This document shows, piece by piece, positions 43,419 to 52,629 of a DNA stretch of 64,000 bases. A program made the position numbers and the translations under genes. Position 1 is the first letter of the stretch. Every line of letters starts with the position of its first letter. Below the pieces are notes generated by a model. The model was not told the DNA's origin. It worked only from the letters and a program-made list of their open reading frames with translations, and made no database searches. The DNA is from Acidovorax sp. NCPPB 4044. GTDB lineage: Bacteria; Pseudomonadota; Gammaproteobacteria; Burkholderiales; Burkholderiaceae_C. Location: contig NZ_JAMCOS010000001.1 of NCBI RefSeq assembly GCF_028069655.1, forward strand, positions 4,866,001-4,930,000, in the 5' to 3' direction.

Positions 43419-44126
43419 ATGTTCACAGGCATCGTCCAAGCCACCGCCACACTCGCCGACCTGCAGGACCGCGAAGGGCTGCGCACCTTCCTGATCGAGT
43501 TCCCGCCGGGCTTCTGCGAAGGCCTCGCCATCGGCGCGAGCGTGGCCGTGGACGGCGTGTGCCTGACGGTGACGCGGCGGGTCTCGGACACGGCGGCGGC
43601 CTTCGACGTGATGCTGCAGAGCCTCAACGTCACCACGCTGGGCGGCTACGCCGCGGGCCGGCGCGTGAACGTGGAGCGGGCGGCGCGCGACGGCGCCGAG
43701 ATCGGCGGCCACCCGCTGTCGGGCCACATCGACTTCGCGGCCACGCTGCAGAGCGTGCGCGATTCGGAAAACAACCGCGTCTGGCGCGTGGCCGTGCCGC
43801 CGGCCTTCCGCCGCTACGTCTTCGCCAAGGGCTACATCGCCCTGCACGGCGCCAGCCTCACGGTGGCGGAGGTGAACCGCGCCGAGGGCTGGTTCGAGGT
43901 CTGGCTCATCCCCGAGACGCGGCGCGCGACGGTGTTCGAATCGCTGGGCGCCGGCGACGTGCTCAACGTGGAGATCGAGCGCAGCACCCAGGTGGTGGTG
44001 GACACGGTGCGCGAGGCCGTCGAGGAAAGCCTGGGCGAGCTGCGCCCCGTGCTGGAGGCGCTGCTGCGCGAAAAAGGCCTCTCGCTGGACGATTTCGTGC
44101 GCCCGCCGGGCACGCTGCCGCGCTGA
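43419..44126 (+). CDS. riboflavin synthase alpha-subunit-like protein
   Basis: A 235-residue protein with two lumazine-binding repeats. Repeat one is MFTGIVQATATLA, GASVAVDGVCLTVTRR and SLNVTTLGG; repeat two is GGHPLSGHID, KGYIALHGASLTVAEVN and IPETRRATVF. Riboflavin synthase dismutates two 6,7-dimethyl-8-ribityllumazine molecules. The C-terminal tail of about 35 residues is longer than usual, and none of ribBA, ribD or ribH is nearby. It may therefore be a second copy or a lumazine-binding paralogue. Confidence 0.8.
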   Translation: MFTGIVQATATLADLQDREGLRTFLIEFPPGFCEGLAIGASVAVDGVCLTVTRRVSDTAAAFDVMLQSLNVTTLGGYAAGRRVNVERAARDGAEIGGHPLSGHIDFAATLQSVRDSENNRVWRVAVPPAFRRYVFAKGYIALHGASLTVAEVNRAEGWFEVWLIPETRRATVFESLGAGDVLNVEIERSTQVVVDTVREAVEESLGELRPVLEALLREKGLSLDDFVRPPGTLPR

Positions 44127-44167
44127 ATGGCCCGGGCGCCGCGGAAGATGGCGGTTTGGAGGGAAAT

Positions 44168-44215
44168 GTGCTCCATGCCGCCGGATCCATTCAATAGTTT
44201 GCTATCAAAATGTGA
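44168..44215 (+). repeat. intergenic repeat copy 5 (AATAGTTTGCTAT family)
   Basis: GTGCTCCATGCCGCCGGATC, CATTCAATAG, TTTGCTATCAAAATG. The closing TAGCAAA arm is degraded, so the hairpin is lost. It lies 42 bases after the riboflavin-synthase-like stop, same orientation, facing the convergent diguanylate cyclase. Confidence 0.85.
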
Positions 44216-44246
44216 GTGACGGCATGGCCGGCCGCGGCGAGGCCGC

Positions 44247-45986
44247 TCAGGCCGCTTCTTCCACGCGGTTGCGGCCCCGGTCCTTGGCGCGGTAGAGCGC
44301 CGCGTCGGCCTCCGAGAGCAGGTGGTCGAGCACGAGCCCGTGGCGCTCCGAGGCCGCCACGCCCACGCTGGCCGTGAGCGTGGCGCTGCTGCCCGAGGGC
44401 AGCAGTACGCGGGCGGCCTCGATGGCCTGGCGCAGCTGCTCGGCGCGCACCGGTGCCGCGGCGGCATCGCAGGGGCCGAGCAGCACCACGAACTCCTCGC
44501 CGCCGTAGCGCGCGGCCAAGTCTTCCGTGCGCAGCGCGCCGCGCAACGCGCGGGCCACCGTGCGCAGCGCCTCGTCGCCGGCCGCATGCCCTTCGCGGTC
44601 GTTGAAGGCCTTGAACAGGTCCACGTCGAGCAGCATCACCACGATGCCGAAGCGCTGCTGGCGGGCCTGCGCGATGCGCTCGCGCGCCGCGGCGAAGAAG
44701 GCGCGCCGGTTCGGCAGGCCGGTGAGGAAATCGGTGAGCGACTGCTCGCGCAGCTGCGCGATGAGCCCGTCGCGCTCGCGCTCCAGGCCCTGGCGCGTGC
44801 GCGTGTGGTCCTGCAGGGCGCGCACCGCGCCGATCACGGCGGCCATCTCGTCGTCGGCCACGGGGCGGGGCAGCGGGGCGTCGAGCCGGTTGCGGGCCAG
44901 GTCCTGCAGCGCACGCGTGGTCTGGGCCAGCGGCCGCAGCACGCGCCCGTGCAGCACCACCAGCGTGCCGGCCAGCACGGCCCAGAGCACGGCCGAGGCG
45001 CCGACCACCATCACCAGGCTGCCCAGCGCGCGTTCGCGCGCGGCGGCGGCATCGGCCTGCAGCCGGGCGAGCATGCGGTCGCGCAGGGCCACCACCTTGG
45101 TCAGTTCGGGCACGTAGCGCGCGGCGAATTCGGCCGCGGTGGTGCCGTAGCGCCCGTCGCCTTCGCCGGCGGCCATCACGGGCGCCACGATCTCGCGGAC
45201 GGCGTGCCCGAAATAGCCCTGCTCCACGGCCTGCCAGGCCTGCGCGATGTCGGGCGGCGACTCCTGGTGGGCGAGGCGCTGCTCCAGCAGGAACTGCAGC
45301 GCCAGGATGCGGCCCCGTGTCTGCTCGATGGCGCGCCGCTCGTCAGGCGTGAAGGGCTGCTGCTTGGCCAGCGCCGCGGTGAAGTGCGAGCCCAGCAGGC
45401 CCGCGTGCTCGCGCAGCTCTGCCGTGACCCGCAGCGCCTGCACGTCGCCGTCCAGCGCCGGCTGCGAGGCGCGCACGGTCTGGACGAGGGCGCTGTTGAC
45501 CGGTGCCAGCCGCGGCACCACGGCCACCAGGCCGTACACGCTGGCGCGCACTGCCTCGGGCGTGCGGTCGGAGCGCGGCAGCGCGATGGTCCGGTCGGCC
45601 ACGGCACGCGCCCGGGTGAGGGCATCGAAGGCGGCGTCCACCGCCGCGGGGGCCGCGCCCGGGCGCGGGGCCGGTGGGGGCGCGCCGAGCATGGCACGCA
45701 GCTGCCGGAAGGCGTCGTCCGTGCGCGCGCGGGCCTGGGCCAGCGCCGCGACCGCGGCGGGGTCGGCCGGGCCGTCGGGGGCGCCGAGCCGGGCGTTGGT
45801 GGGGCCGCGCTCGCGCGAGACCATTTCCGCGGCCACCAGCCCCAGGCGCAGGTCCGCCAGGGCGTGCTCGCCGGCCGCGGCCGCGCGCCAGGACCGCCAT
45901 TCGGCCCAGCTGGAGTGCAGCGCCACGGCCGCCGTCACGGCGGCCAGCAGGGTGCCCAGGAGGCGCAGCAGGTGGTTGAGGGACAT
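44247..45986 (-). CDS. membrane diguanylate cyclase with a nitrate-sensor-like periplasmic domain
   Basis: A 579-residue protein. An N-terminal transmembrane helix (LLRLLGTLLAAVTAAVALH) is followed by a periplasmic helical bundle of about 290 residues with SRERGPTNARLG, a motif of NIT-like sensors. A second helix (LGSLVMVVGASAVLWAVLAGTLVVL), HAMP and a GGDEF domain come next. The active site reads RYGGEEF and the RTED five residues before it is a product-inhibition site, so it should make c-di-GMP with feedback control. The ATG at 45986 (MSLNHLL) is chosen over longer GC-rich extensions. Confidence 0.92.
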   Translation of the reverse strand: MSLNHLLRLLGTLLAAVTAAVALHSSWAEWRSWRAAAAGEHALADLRLGLVAAEMVSRERGPTNARLGAPDGPADPAAVAALAQARARTDDAFRQLRAMLGAPPPAPRPGAAPAAVDAAFDALTRARAVADRTIALPRSDRTPEAVRASVYGLVAVVPRLAPVNSALVQTVRASQPALDGDVQALRVTAELREHAGLLGSHFTAALAKQQPFTPDERRAIEQTRGRILALQFLLEQRLAHQESPPDIAQAWQAVEQGYFGHAVREIVAPVMAAGEGDGRYGTTAAEFAARYVPELTKVVALRDRMLARLQADAAAARERALGSLVMVVGASAVLWAVLAGTLVVLHGRVLRPLAQTTRALQDLARNRLDAPLPRPVADDEMAAVIGAVRALQDHTRTRQGLERERDGLIAQLREQSLTDFLTGLPNRRAFFAAARERIAQARQQRFGIVVMLLDVDLFKAFNDREGHAAGDEALRTVARALRGALRTEDLAARYGGEEFVVLLGPCDAAAAPVRAEQLRQAIEAARVLLPSGSSATLTASVGVAASERHGLVLDHLLSEADAALYRAKDRGRNRVEEAA

Positions 45987-46188
45987 GGAACGCAGGGCCG
46001 CCGCCAGGCGGACAGCGAGGGCGCCCGGAGCGGAAGGGGCGGGGCGAACCCCTGGTTTACGATATTGACACTCTATAACACTGCCGTTCCACGGTCGCGT
46101 TGCCCCCGGTGTCCCGTCTCCGCCGGCCGGGCGCCGCACGCGGCAGCGGCGCGGGCCCTCGGCCCCCCAGACCCTTCTTCGCGTACCG

Positions 46189-46707
46189 GTGTCCTCCATC
46201 TCATCCCTGCCCATCGTGCGCGCGCTGTCCCCCGCCGATCTGCCCGGCCTGCTGGCCGTGCAACTGGCCTGCTATGGCGAGGGCTTCGTCGAAAGCGCCG
46301 AAGTGTTCGCGCGGCGCCTGGCGAGCCCCGCGAACTGCTCGCTGGTGCTCGAACGCGGCGGGGCCGTGCACGCCTACCTGGCTGCCTACCGCAGCGCGCT
46401 GGACAAGGTGACGCCGCTGCACGGCGATTTCGAGCCACCGCAGGGCGCCGCCGACACGCTGTACCTGCACGACATGGCCGTGCTGCCGGCGCACGCAGGC
46501 CAGGGGCTGGCCCGCGTGCTGCTGGAGCCCCTGTGGCGCACCGGTCGCGAGGCCGGCCTGCGGCACACGGCGCTGGTGTCTGTGCAGGGCTCGCAGGGCT
46601 ACTGGGAGCGCCACGGCTACGCCGTGCGGGCGCTCGCGTCGCCCGCGCAGCAGGAGCGGCTCGCGGGCTACGGGCGCTGCGCCGTCTACATGGCGCGGCG
46701 GCTCTAG
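46189..46707 (+). CDS. GNAT-family N-acetyltransferase
   Basis: A 172-residue acetyltransferase. Motif A is LHDMAVLPAHAGQGLARVLLEP (acetyl-CoA pyrophosphate loop HAGQGLA), followed by ALVSVQGSQGYWERHGY, typical of motif B. The substrate is unknown. A GTG start at 46189 is used since no earlier ATG fits. It converges on the effector candidate with only 22 bases between. Confidence 0.85.
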   Translation: MSSISSLPIVRALSPADLPGLLAVQLACYGEGFVESAEVFARRLASPANCSLVLERGGAVHAYLAAYRSALDKVTPLHGDFEPPQGAADTLYLHDMAVLPAHAGQGLARVLLEPLWRTGREAGLRHTALVSVQGSQGYWERHGYAVRALASPAQQERLAGYGRCAVYMARRL

Positions 46708-46729
46708 CCGTGCCGCCGGCACCCGGGCG

Positions 46730-48538
46730 TCAGTGGGGCACGGGGGCATAGGGCAGATCCGCGGCATCCGGGAGTTCGGCGATCTCCACCCCCGCCGGCG
46801 CGGGCGCGGCACGCCGCGCCAGCTGCTGGAACAGCTCCAGCGCGTTGTGGCCCACGCCGCGCGCGGCCTCCCACAGTTCGGCGGGCCGCAGGGACAGCAG
46901 CTTCTCGATGCCCGCGCCGGCCGCGTGCCCGATGGGGCCCGGGATGGTCATGTTGAGCAGGGCCATGGCGGCCGATCCCAGCAGCATGCCGGTGGTGTCC
47001 TTCTCGATGAAATCCCCGGCCGCGCGGTTGGCCACCAGCACCGCGATCATCACGAGGCTCAGGCCCGCGAAGGACTTGAACTCCTCCAGCGCGTCGCCGC
47101 GCGTCATGTTCGGGTTGGCGGCGTTGTGCAGCATCAGCGCCGCGGTGAAGGCCGCGTCCGAGCCCAGGTCCACCATGCCGATGCGGTCGGGGTACATCAG
47201 CGCGGTGGTGGTCAGGCACACGGCCGTGGTGAACAGGGCGAGCGCGGTCTTGGCCGCGCGGTCGGGGTTGGCCATGCCCGCGCCGGCCGTGCCGTCCGGG
47301 TGCAGCACGCGCTCCAGGTCGGTGGCGATGTCCAGGAACGCGTTCGCGGCCAACGTCACCTGCTTGCTCGTGGTGGGGCTGAGTTCCTTGCCCTGGTCGA
47401 GAAAGCCCGTCTTGCCGTCCGTGAGCGCCTGCAGGTCGGTGCGGGCGCGCGCCAGCGCATCGGTCAGCAGGTCGCGCGCGGGCGGCACGCCGCCGTCGCC
47501 GGGAAGCGCCGGCTCCTGCGCGGGCAGGCGGGCGGCGAGCGGGTCCACGCCGCTGTCCAGCGCGCGGCCGGCGGCGGCCAGCGCCGGGTCGGGCACGCCG
47601 TGGCGGCGCTGCTGCACCATCTCGCGCATTTCCTTGCCGAAGAAGCCGAGGAACAGCGCCGCCGTGGACGCCATGCCCGCGCCCACGTTGAAGGCCGGGC
47701 TGGCATTGAGCTTCTGCAGCTGCGGCACGAAGGTGGGCAGCGCGAAGATCGCCGCCTGCACCACGTTGATGTAGTGGCGCGACATGAAGTGGTCCATCAC
47801 GCTGTGCCGGTTGGCGGCCGTGGGCGAGCGCATCGCCCCCACGGCCATCAGGCCCGTCTTGGCATAGAGCCCGGCCAGCTCGGCCACGAACTGGTTCTGG
47901 TGGCTGTAGGCCGGGATGGCGAAGGGCACCACGGGCAGCAGCAGGTTCATGGGCAGGTAGGCGGCGGCGCGGTGCGCGAGCGGTTGCTCGGTCTTCAGCG
48001 CATCCAGCGTGGACTCGAGGTGCGCGAGCTTGGGCTCGAAATGCGCGCGCAGCGCCTCGGGCACCGAGGGGTGCTGGAGCTTCGTGCGCAGCTGGTCCAC
48101 GCCTTCGCTCAGCGCGGGCAGCGTGCTGGCGATGGGCAGCACCGGGTTTTCGGGGTCGGTGCCCGGGCCCTTCAGCGCGGCGATGTACTCGGCATCGTCG
48201 GCGCGCATCAGCACCGTGCGGGCGTCGGAGAGCCGCGCCATCTCCTTCGCAGCCTTGCGCGTGCGCTGCAGCAGGCCGGCCGCCGCCTCGGTGGGGGCAT
48301 CGGCGTTGGCGTCGGCTGTCCGCCCGGGGCTGGAGGGCCGCGAGGGCGTGGGAGAGCGCGGCGGCGATGCGCCGCCCTCGGTGCGGGCCGGGCCCGGAGC
48401 CGTGGGCATGCCCTCGGGCGAGGCGAGCCGGGCCGGCGTGCGGGAAGGCGTGGCCGGGCTGTCGGGTGGAGAGATCTGCAGCGCGGAGGGCGGCAGCGTG
48501 GTGGACGACGGGGCGTGCGGGGCAGGGATCGGGGTCAT
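46730..48538 (-). CDS. candidate type III secreted effector, membrane-associated
   Basis: A 602-residue protein. The first 85 residues are Ser/Pro/Thr/Ala-rich with no acidic residue before 26, a usual type III export signal; no Sec signal is present. A helical region follows (LLQRTRKAAKEMARLSDA). After that come about six hydrophobic stretches (MNLLLPVVPFAIPAY, VVQAAIFALPTFVPQL, AGMASTAALFLGFF, ALALFTTAVCLTTTALMY, LSLVMIAVLVANRA, LLGSAAMALLNMTI). I cannot assign a known effector family. A textbook PIP box with a correctly spaced -10 precedes it, so HrpX-type control and delivery into plant cells are strongly suggested, not proven. The flanking genes are unrelated. Confidence 0.8.
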   Translation of the reverse strand: MTPIPAPHAPSSTTLPPSALQISPPDSPATPSRTPARLASPEGMPTAPGPARTEGGASPPRSPTPSRPSSPGRTADANADAPTEAAAGLLQRTRKAAKEMARLSDARTVLMRADDAEYIAALKGPGTDPENPVLPIASTLPALSEGVDQLRTKLQHPSVPEALRAHFEPKLAHLESTLDALKTEQPLAHRAAAYLPMNLLLPVVPFAIPAYSHQNQFVAELAGLYAKTGLMAVGAMRSPTAANRHSVMDHFMSRHYINVVQAAIFALPTFVPQLQKLNASPAFNVGAGMASTAALFLGFFGKEMREMVQQRRHGVPDPALAAAGRALDSGVDPLAARLPAQEPALPGDGGVPPARDLLTDALARARTDLQALTDGKTGFLDQGKELSPTTSKQVTLAANAFLDIATDLERVLHPDGTAGAGMANPDRAAKTALALFTTAVCLTTTALMYPDRIGMVDLGSDAAFTAALMLHNAANPNMTRGDALEEFKSFAGLSLVMIAVLVANRAAGDFIEKDTTGMLLGSAAMALLNMTIPGPIGHAAGAGIEKLLSLRPAELWEAARGVGHNALELFQQLARRAAPAPAGVEIAELPDAADLPYAPVPH

Positions 48539-48598
48539 GTGAGGAGGTCTGCGGCGTGGAAGGGGGCGAAGCGTGGGCGCGGTAGCGCGGAGGCGGCC

Positions 48599-48660
48599 AG
48601 CGTAGGCCCGCGGCCCCGCCGCGCCGCACCGCCGCGCGAACACCCATGCGGACCCGCGAA
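48599..48660 (-). promoter_or_regulatory. PIP box and -10 element (HrpX-type promoter)
   Basis: On the minus strand TTCGC (48660-48656), exactly 15 bases, TTCGC (48640-48636) is the original perfect PIP-box form. After 31 bases comes TACGCT (48604-48599), fitting YANNNT at the canonical 30-32 base spacing. The effector ATG is at 48538. Confidence 0.9.
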
Positions 48661-48672
48661 CCCGGGCCTGCG

Positions 48673-49560
48673 CTACGGGGCGGCCTGCGCGGCGATCCAG
48701 TCGCGGAAGGCCCGCAGTGCCGGGTCCAGCAGCACATCGGGCCGGTACACCAGCCGGTAGGCCAGGGGCGTGGGCAGGTCGGCCGCGCGCAGGGCCACCA
48801 GCGTGCGCGCGGCGATCTCCGCCGCCACGAAGCCGCGCCGCACGAGCGCGAAGCCCCGGCCCGCGAGCGCCGCCTCGATCGCGCCGTTGGAGCGCGAGAA
48901 CACCACGCCCTGTTCGCAGTCCACGCCGGCCGCGCCGTGCGATGCGCACCAGAGGCGCCAGTCGCCGCGGTGCTCGTCGTGCAGCAGCCGCTCGCCCGAG
49001 ATGTCGGCCACGCGCGGCACGCGGCGCGGCGCGATCAGGCGCGGGCTGCAGACGGGCACCAAATCGTCGGCCACCAGGACTTCGGCCTGCAGCCCCGCAT
49101 ATGCGCCCAGCCCGTGGCGCACCGCGAAATGCATCTCCTCGGTGGCCAGGTCCACGACGCGGTCGGTGGTGTTCACGTGCACGTCGATCTCCGGCGCGCG
49201 CCGCGCAAAGTCCGGCAGCCGCGGCACCAGCCACTGCACGGCGAAGCCCGTGGTGCAGCTCACGAGCACCACGCGCCGCTGCCCGCGCGCGCCCAGCCGC
49301 GCGGTGGCGTGGCCGATCAGCGCCAGGGCCTCGGCGCAACTGGCGAGGTAGTCCTGCCCCGCCGGCGTGAGCGCCAGCCCGCGCGGCAGCCGGTCGAAGA
49401 GCGAGCAGCCCAGGAAGGCTTCGAGCTTGCGCACCTGCTGCGACACCGCCCCGGGCGTGACATGCAGTTCGGCGGCCGCGGCGCGCACGCTCAGGTGGCG
49501 CGCCACCGCCTCGAAAAAGCGCACGGCAGTCAGGGGAGGCAATCGCATGGTGTTGAGCAT
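48673..49560 (-). CDS. LysR-family regulator (GcvA-like), divergent from a second EamA gene
   Basis: A 295-residue LysR protein in the GcvA style: LPPLTAVRFFEAVARHLSVRAAAAELHVTPGAVSQQVRKLE, then a compact effector domain (FAVRHGLGAY, RLLHDEHRGDWRLW, GFALVRRGFVAAEIA). The ATG at 49560 or 49548 is possible. It diverges from an EamA gene over 131 bases holding AAACG and CGTTT arms (49565-49590). The PIP-box promoter lies just beyond its 3' end. Confidence 0.9.
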   Translation of the reverse strand: MLNTMRLPPLTAVRFFEAVARHLSVRAAAAELHVTPGAVSQQVRKLEAFLGCSLFDRLPRGLALTPAGQDYLASCAEALALIGHATARLGARGQRRVVLVSCTTGFAVQWLVPRLPDFARRAPEIDVHVNTTDRVVDLATEEMHFAVRHGLGAYAGLQAEVLVADDLVPVCSPRLIAPRRVPRVADISGERLLHDEHRGDWRLWCASHGAAGVDCEQGVVFSRSNGAIEAALAGRGFALVRRGFVAAEIAARTLVALRAADLPTPLAYRLVYRPDVLLDPALRAFRDWIAAQAAP

Positions 49561-49691
49561 CGCTAAACGGTGGGCCAGGATAAATCGTTTGATGTCACTG
49601 CACAGCTCCACCCACAATCTGCCCATCTGCTGCGGCCCTCGCCGTGCGCCCGCTCTGCCGCTCCGCACGCGGAACATTCCCTGCACACACC

Positions 49692-50594
49692 ATGCCTCTC
49701 GCCAGCCTGCTGCGCCTGTGCCTGCTGGCCGCCCTCTGGGGCGGCAGCTTCCTCTTCACCCGCTACACGGTGCCCGTGCTGGGCGCGGTGCCCACGGCTT
49801 TCGGCCGGGTGGCGCTGGCCGCGCTGGGGTTGATGGCCCTGCTCGCGCTGTCGCGCCAGCGCCCGGCCTTCCAGGGCAAGCTGGGCGCGGTGCTCGTGCT
49901 GGGCGTGGTCAATTCGGGCATTCCGTTCTGCATGTTCGCATTGGCTGCGCGCGTGCTGCCCGCGGGCTACAGCGCCATGCTGAATGCCACCACGCCGCTC
50001 ATGGGCGTGCTGATCGGCGCGGCGGTGTTCGGCGAGCGCATCACCGGTGCGGGCGCGGCCGGCGTGCTGCTGGGCATGGCCGGCGTGGCCGTGCTGGCGC
50101 AGGCCGGGCCCGTGGCGCTGGGCGCGCCCGTGCTGGCCGGCATCGCGGCCTGCCTGGTCGCCACGGCCTGCTACGGGCTGGCCGGCTTTCTCACGCGGCG
50201 CTGGGTCACGGCGCGCGGCGGGCTGGACAGCCGCCTTGTCGCGCTGGGCAGCCAGTGGGGCGCCGTGCTGGCGCTGGCCCCCTGGGCGGCCTGGCAGGCG
50301 TGGAGCGTGCCGGGCCTGCCCGCGCAGTGGGCCGCGGCATCGGTGCAGGTGTGGGGCGCGCTGGTGGCCATGGGCCTGCTCTGCACGGCGCTGGCGTACG
50401 TGCTGTATTTCCGGCTGATCGCCGACGTGGGGCCGCTCAAGGCGCTTTCGGTCACCTTCCTGGTACCGCTCTTCGGTGTCGCCTGGGGCTGGCTGTTGCT
50501 GGACGAAGCGGTCACCGGAGCGCACGCCGCCGGCGGCGCGCTGATCGCGCTGGCGCTCTGGCTGGTGCTGCGGCCGGCCCCGCGGCAGCGCTGA
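49692..50594 (+). CDS. EamA-family (DMT) transporter, second copy
   Basis: A 300-residue inner-membrane protein with ten hydrophobic helices. Repeat one has AALWGGSFLFTRY, SGIPFCMFALAARVLPAGYSAMLNATTPL; repeat two has LLCTALAYVLYFRLIADVGPLKALSVTFLVPLFGVAWGWLLLDE. It is likely an exporter of small metabolites, controlled by the divergent LysR. The ATG at 49692 (MPLASLLR) lies at the membrane start. Confidence 0.9.
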   Translation: MPLASLLRLCLLAALWGGSFLFTRYTVPVLGAVPTAFGRVALAALGLMALLALSRQRPAFQGKLGAVLVLGVVNSGIPFCMFALAARVLPAGYSAMLNATTPLMGVLIGAAVFGERITGAGAAGVLLGMAGVAVLAQAGPVALGAPVLAGIAACLVATACYGLAGFLTRRWVTARGGLDSRLVALGSQWGAVLALAPWAAWQAWSVPGLPAQWAAASVQVWGALVAMGLLCTALAYVLYFRLIADVGPLKALSVTFLVPLFGVAWGWLLLDEAVTGAHAAGGALIALALWLVLRPAPRQR

Positions 50595-50643
50595 CGGCCC
50601 GGCGCACACCCGGCAGCGGCTGTGCGTGGTCATAATGCGCGCC

Positions 50644-51126
50644 ATGCCGAACCGCTGGAAACCCAACGCCACCGTGGCCGCCGTCATCGAGCACGAGGGC
50701 CGTTTCCTCCTGGTGGAGGAAGACACGGCCGACGGCCTGCGGCTCAACAACCCCGCCGGCCACCTCGACCCGGGCGAATCGCCCGAGCAGGGCTGCGTGC
50801 GCGAGGTGCTGGAGGAAACGGCCTACGACTTCACCCCCACGGCGCTCGTGGGCGTGTACCTGAACCGCTTCACGCGCACCCGCACCGGCGACGACATCAC
50901 CTACCTGCGCTTCGCCTTCACCGGCACGCTCGGCGCGCACCACGCATGGCGCACGCTGGACGACGGCATCGTGCGCACCGTCTGGATGACGCCGGCCGAG
51001 CTGCGCTCCTGCGCCGACCGGCACCGCAGCCCTCTGGTGATGCGCTGCATCGAGGACTACCTGGCCGGCCAGCGCCATCCGCTGGGGCTGATCCATACCG
51101 ACGCGAGCGTGCTGCAGCCGCGATGA
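50644..51126 (+). CDS. Nudix hydrolase (NudJ-like)
   Basis: A 160-residue pyrophosphohydrolase. The Nudix box is intact as [21 protein letters not shown]. In proteobacteria a NudJ-like gene commonly precedes mnmA, as here, and NudJ hydrolyses nucleoside di- and triphosphates and HMP-PP. The ATG at 50644 (MPNRWKPN) is taken. Confidence 0.9.
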   Translation: MPNRWKPNATVAAVIEHEGRFLLVEEDTADGLRLNNPAGHLDPGESPEQGCVREVLEETAYDFTPTALVGVYLNRFTRTRTGDDITYLRFAFTGTLGAHHAWRTLDDGIVRTVWMTPAELRSCADRHRSPLVMRCIEDYLAGQRHPLGLIHTDASVLQPR

Positions 51127-51193
51127 CCCGGGGCGGCCCGGGCATTCCCGGGAGGTGGCGGCGCGCGCAGCGCCCAAAAAATACAATCCGCCC

Positions 51194-52402
51194 ATGACAG
51201 CCTCCCCCAAGCAGCGCATCGTCGTCGGCCTCTCCGGCGGCGTGGATTCCGCCGTGACCGCTTATCTCCTGAAGCAGCAGGGCCACGAGGTCGTCGGCAT
51301 CTTCATGAAGAACTGGGAGGATGACGACGACAGCGAGTACTGCTCCTCCAACGTCGATTTCGTCGATGCCGCGGCCGTGGCCGATGTGATCGGCATCGAG
51401 ATCGAGCACGTCAACTTCGCCGCCGAATACAAGGACCGCGTGTTCGCCGAGTTCCTGCGCGAGTACGAGGCGGGCCGCACGCCCAACCCCGACGTGCTGT
51501 GCAACGCCGAGATCAAGTTCAAGGCCTTCCTCGACCACGCCATGCGCGTGGGGGCCGAGAAGATCGCCACCGGCCATTACGCCCGTGTCCGCCGCGTTGC
51601 GGCAGATCCGGGCTCCATGCCCGCAGGGCATGACAGCGCGCTATCGCACGCGGCCGCGTGCGATAGCGCGCTGGACCCGCATTGGCGGTACGAGCTGCTC
51701 AAGGGGCTGGACCCGGCCAAGGACCAGAGCTATTTCCTGCACCGCCTGAACCAGGCGCAACTCGCGCGCACGCTGTTCCCCGTGGGCGAGCTGCACAAGA
51801 CCGAGGTGCGCCGCATCGCGGAAGAAATCGGCCTGCCCAACGCCAGGAAGAAGGACTCCACGGGCATCTGCTTCATCGGCGAGCGGCCTTTCCGGGATTT
51901 CCTCAACCGCTACATCCAGCACGCGCCCGGCCCGATCCTGGACGAGCGCGGCCGGCGGCTGGGCCAGCACGTGGGCCTGTCGTTCTACACGCTGGGCCAG
52001 CGCCAGGGCTTGGGCATCGGCGGCGTGAAGGACAAGGGCGCGCAGCGCGGCGGCGGCGAGCACGCGCCGTGGTTCGTGGCGCGCAAGGAGGTGGAGCGCA
52101 ACGTGCTGCGCGTGGTGCAGGGGCACGACCACCCCTGGCTGCTCTCGCACACGCTGCGGGCCACCGACGTGAGCTGGGTGGCCGGCCGGCCGCCCGCCGT
52201 GGGTGCCTGCGCGGCCAAGACGCGCTACCGGCAGCAGGATGCGGCATGCACGGTCGTGCAGGCCGAGGGGGCGGATTTCGCGCTCGCCTTCCCCGAGGCG
52301 CAGTGGGCCGTCACGCCGGGCCAGAGCGCCGTGCTCTACGACGGCGAGGTCTGCCTGGGCGGCGGCGTGATCACCGCGGCCGCCGGCACCGGCCCGGCCT
52401 AG
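51194..52402 (+). CDS. mnmA: tRNA-specific 2-thiouridylase MnmA
   Basis: A 402-residue enzyme that inserts sulfur at position 2 of the wobble uridine of Lys, Glu and Gln tRNAs. Motifs: the PP-loop [35 protein letters not shown] with the first catalytic Cys, [15 protein letters not shown] and [12 protein letters not shown] with the second catalytic Cys. It is about 30 residues longer than E. coli MnmA. The extra part includes an insertion after GHYARV (about residues 138-160) encoded by two perfect palindromes. ATG at 51194. Confidence 0.96.
   Translation: MTASPKQRIVVGLSGGVDSAVTAYLLKQQGHEVVGIFMKNWEDDDDSEYCSSNVDFVDAAAVADVIGIEIEHVNFAAEYKDRVFAEFLREYEAGRTPNPDVLCNAEIKFKAFLDHAMRVGAEKIATGHYARVRRVAADPGSMPAGHDSALSHAAACDSALDPHWRYELLKGLDPAKDQSYFLHRLNQAQLARTLFPVGELHKTEVRRIAEEIGLPNARKKDSTGICFIGERPFRDFLNRYIQHAPGPILDERGRRLGQHVGLSFYTLGQRQGLGIGGVKDKGAQRGGGEHAPWFVARKEVERNVLRVVQGHDHPWLLSHTLRATDVSWVAGRPPAVGACAAKTRYRQQDAACTVVQAEGADFALAFPEAQWAVTPGQSAVLYDGEVCLGGGVITAAAGTGPA
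51616..51673. repeat. tandem palindromes within mnmA, one 40 bp and perfect
   Basis: 51634-51673 is identical to its own reverse complement over all 40 bases, with GCGGCCGC at the centre. Directly before it, CATGCCC-GCA-GGGCATG (51616-51632) is a second hairpin. Both lie in an in-frame insertion of mnmA. Confidence 0.9.
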
Positions 52403-52629
52403 CGCAAGACCGCACGCACGGTCCAGAGGGTTTCTCCCCGGGCCCATTTGCGCCGAACGCCGTTCTCCACGGTGCTGCCGCGCTTTGAAAAAGTCTCAAC
52501 TGCGGCGATCATGTTTTTCACGGTGGCAAGGGGGCGATTCGCTCCTACAGTGCCGTTGCCGTGCCGGGCGTCACCGATGCGCCCCGGCGGCGCGCCCGAA
52601 AGAAACATTCATCCAACGGAGACAAGCGC

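Noticed and set aside
46065..46080. TTGACA followed by TATAAC upstream of the GNAT gene as a promoter
   Set aside because: The two elements are only a few bases apart, not 16-18, so they do not form a sigma-70 promoter together.
52517..52542. TTCAC and TTCGC before the lactate permease gene as a second PIP box
   Set aside because: The first half-site deviates from TTCGB and the spacing is 16 rather than 15 bases, so it does not meet the consensus.
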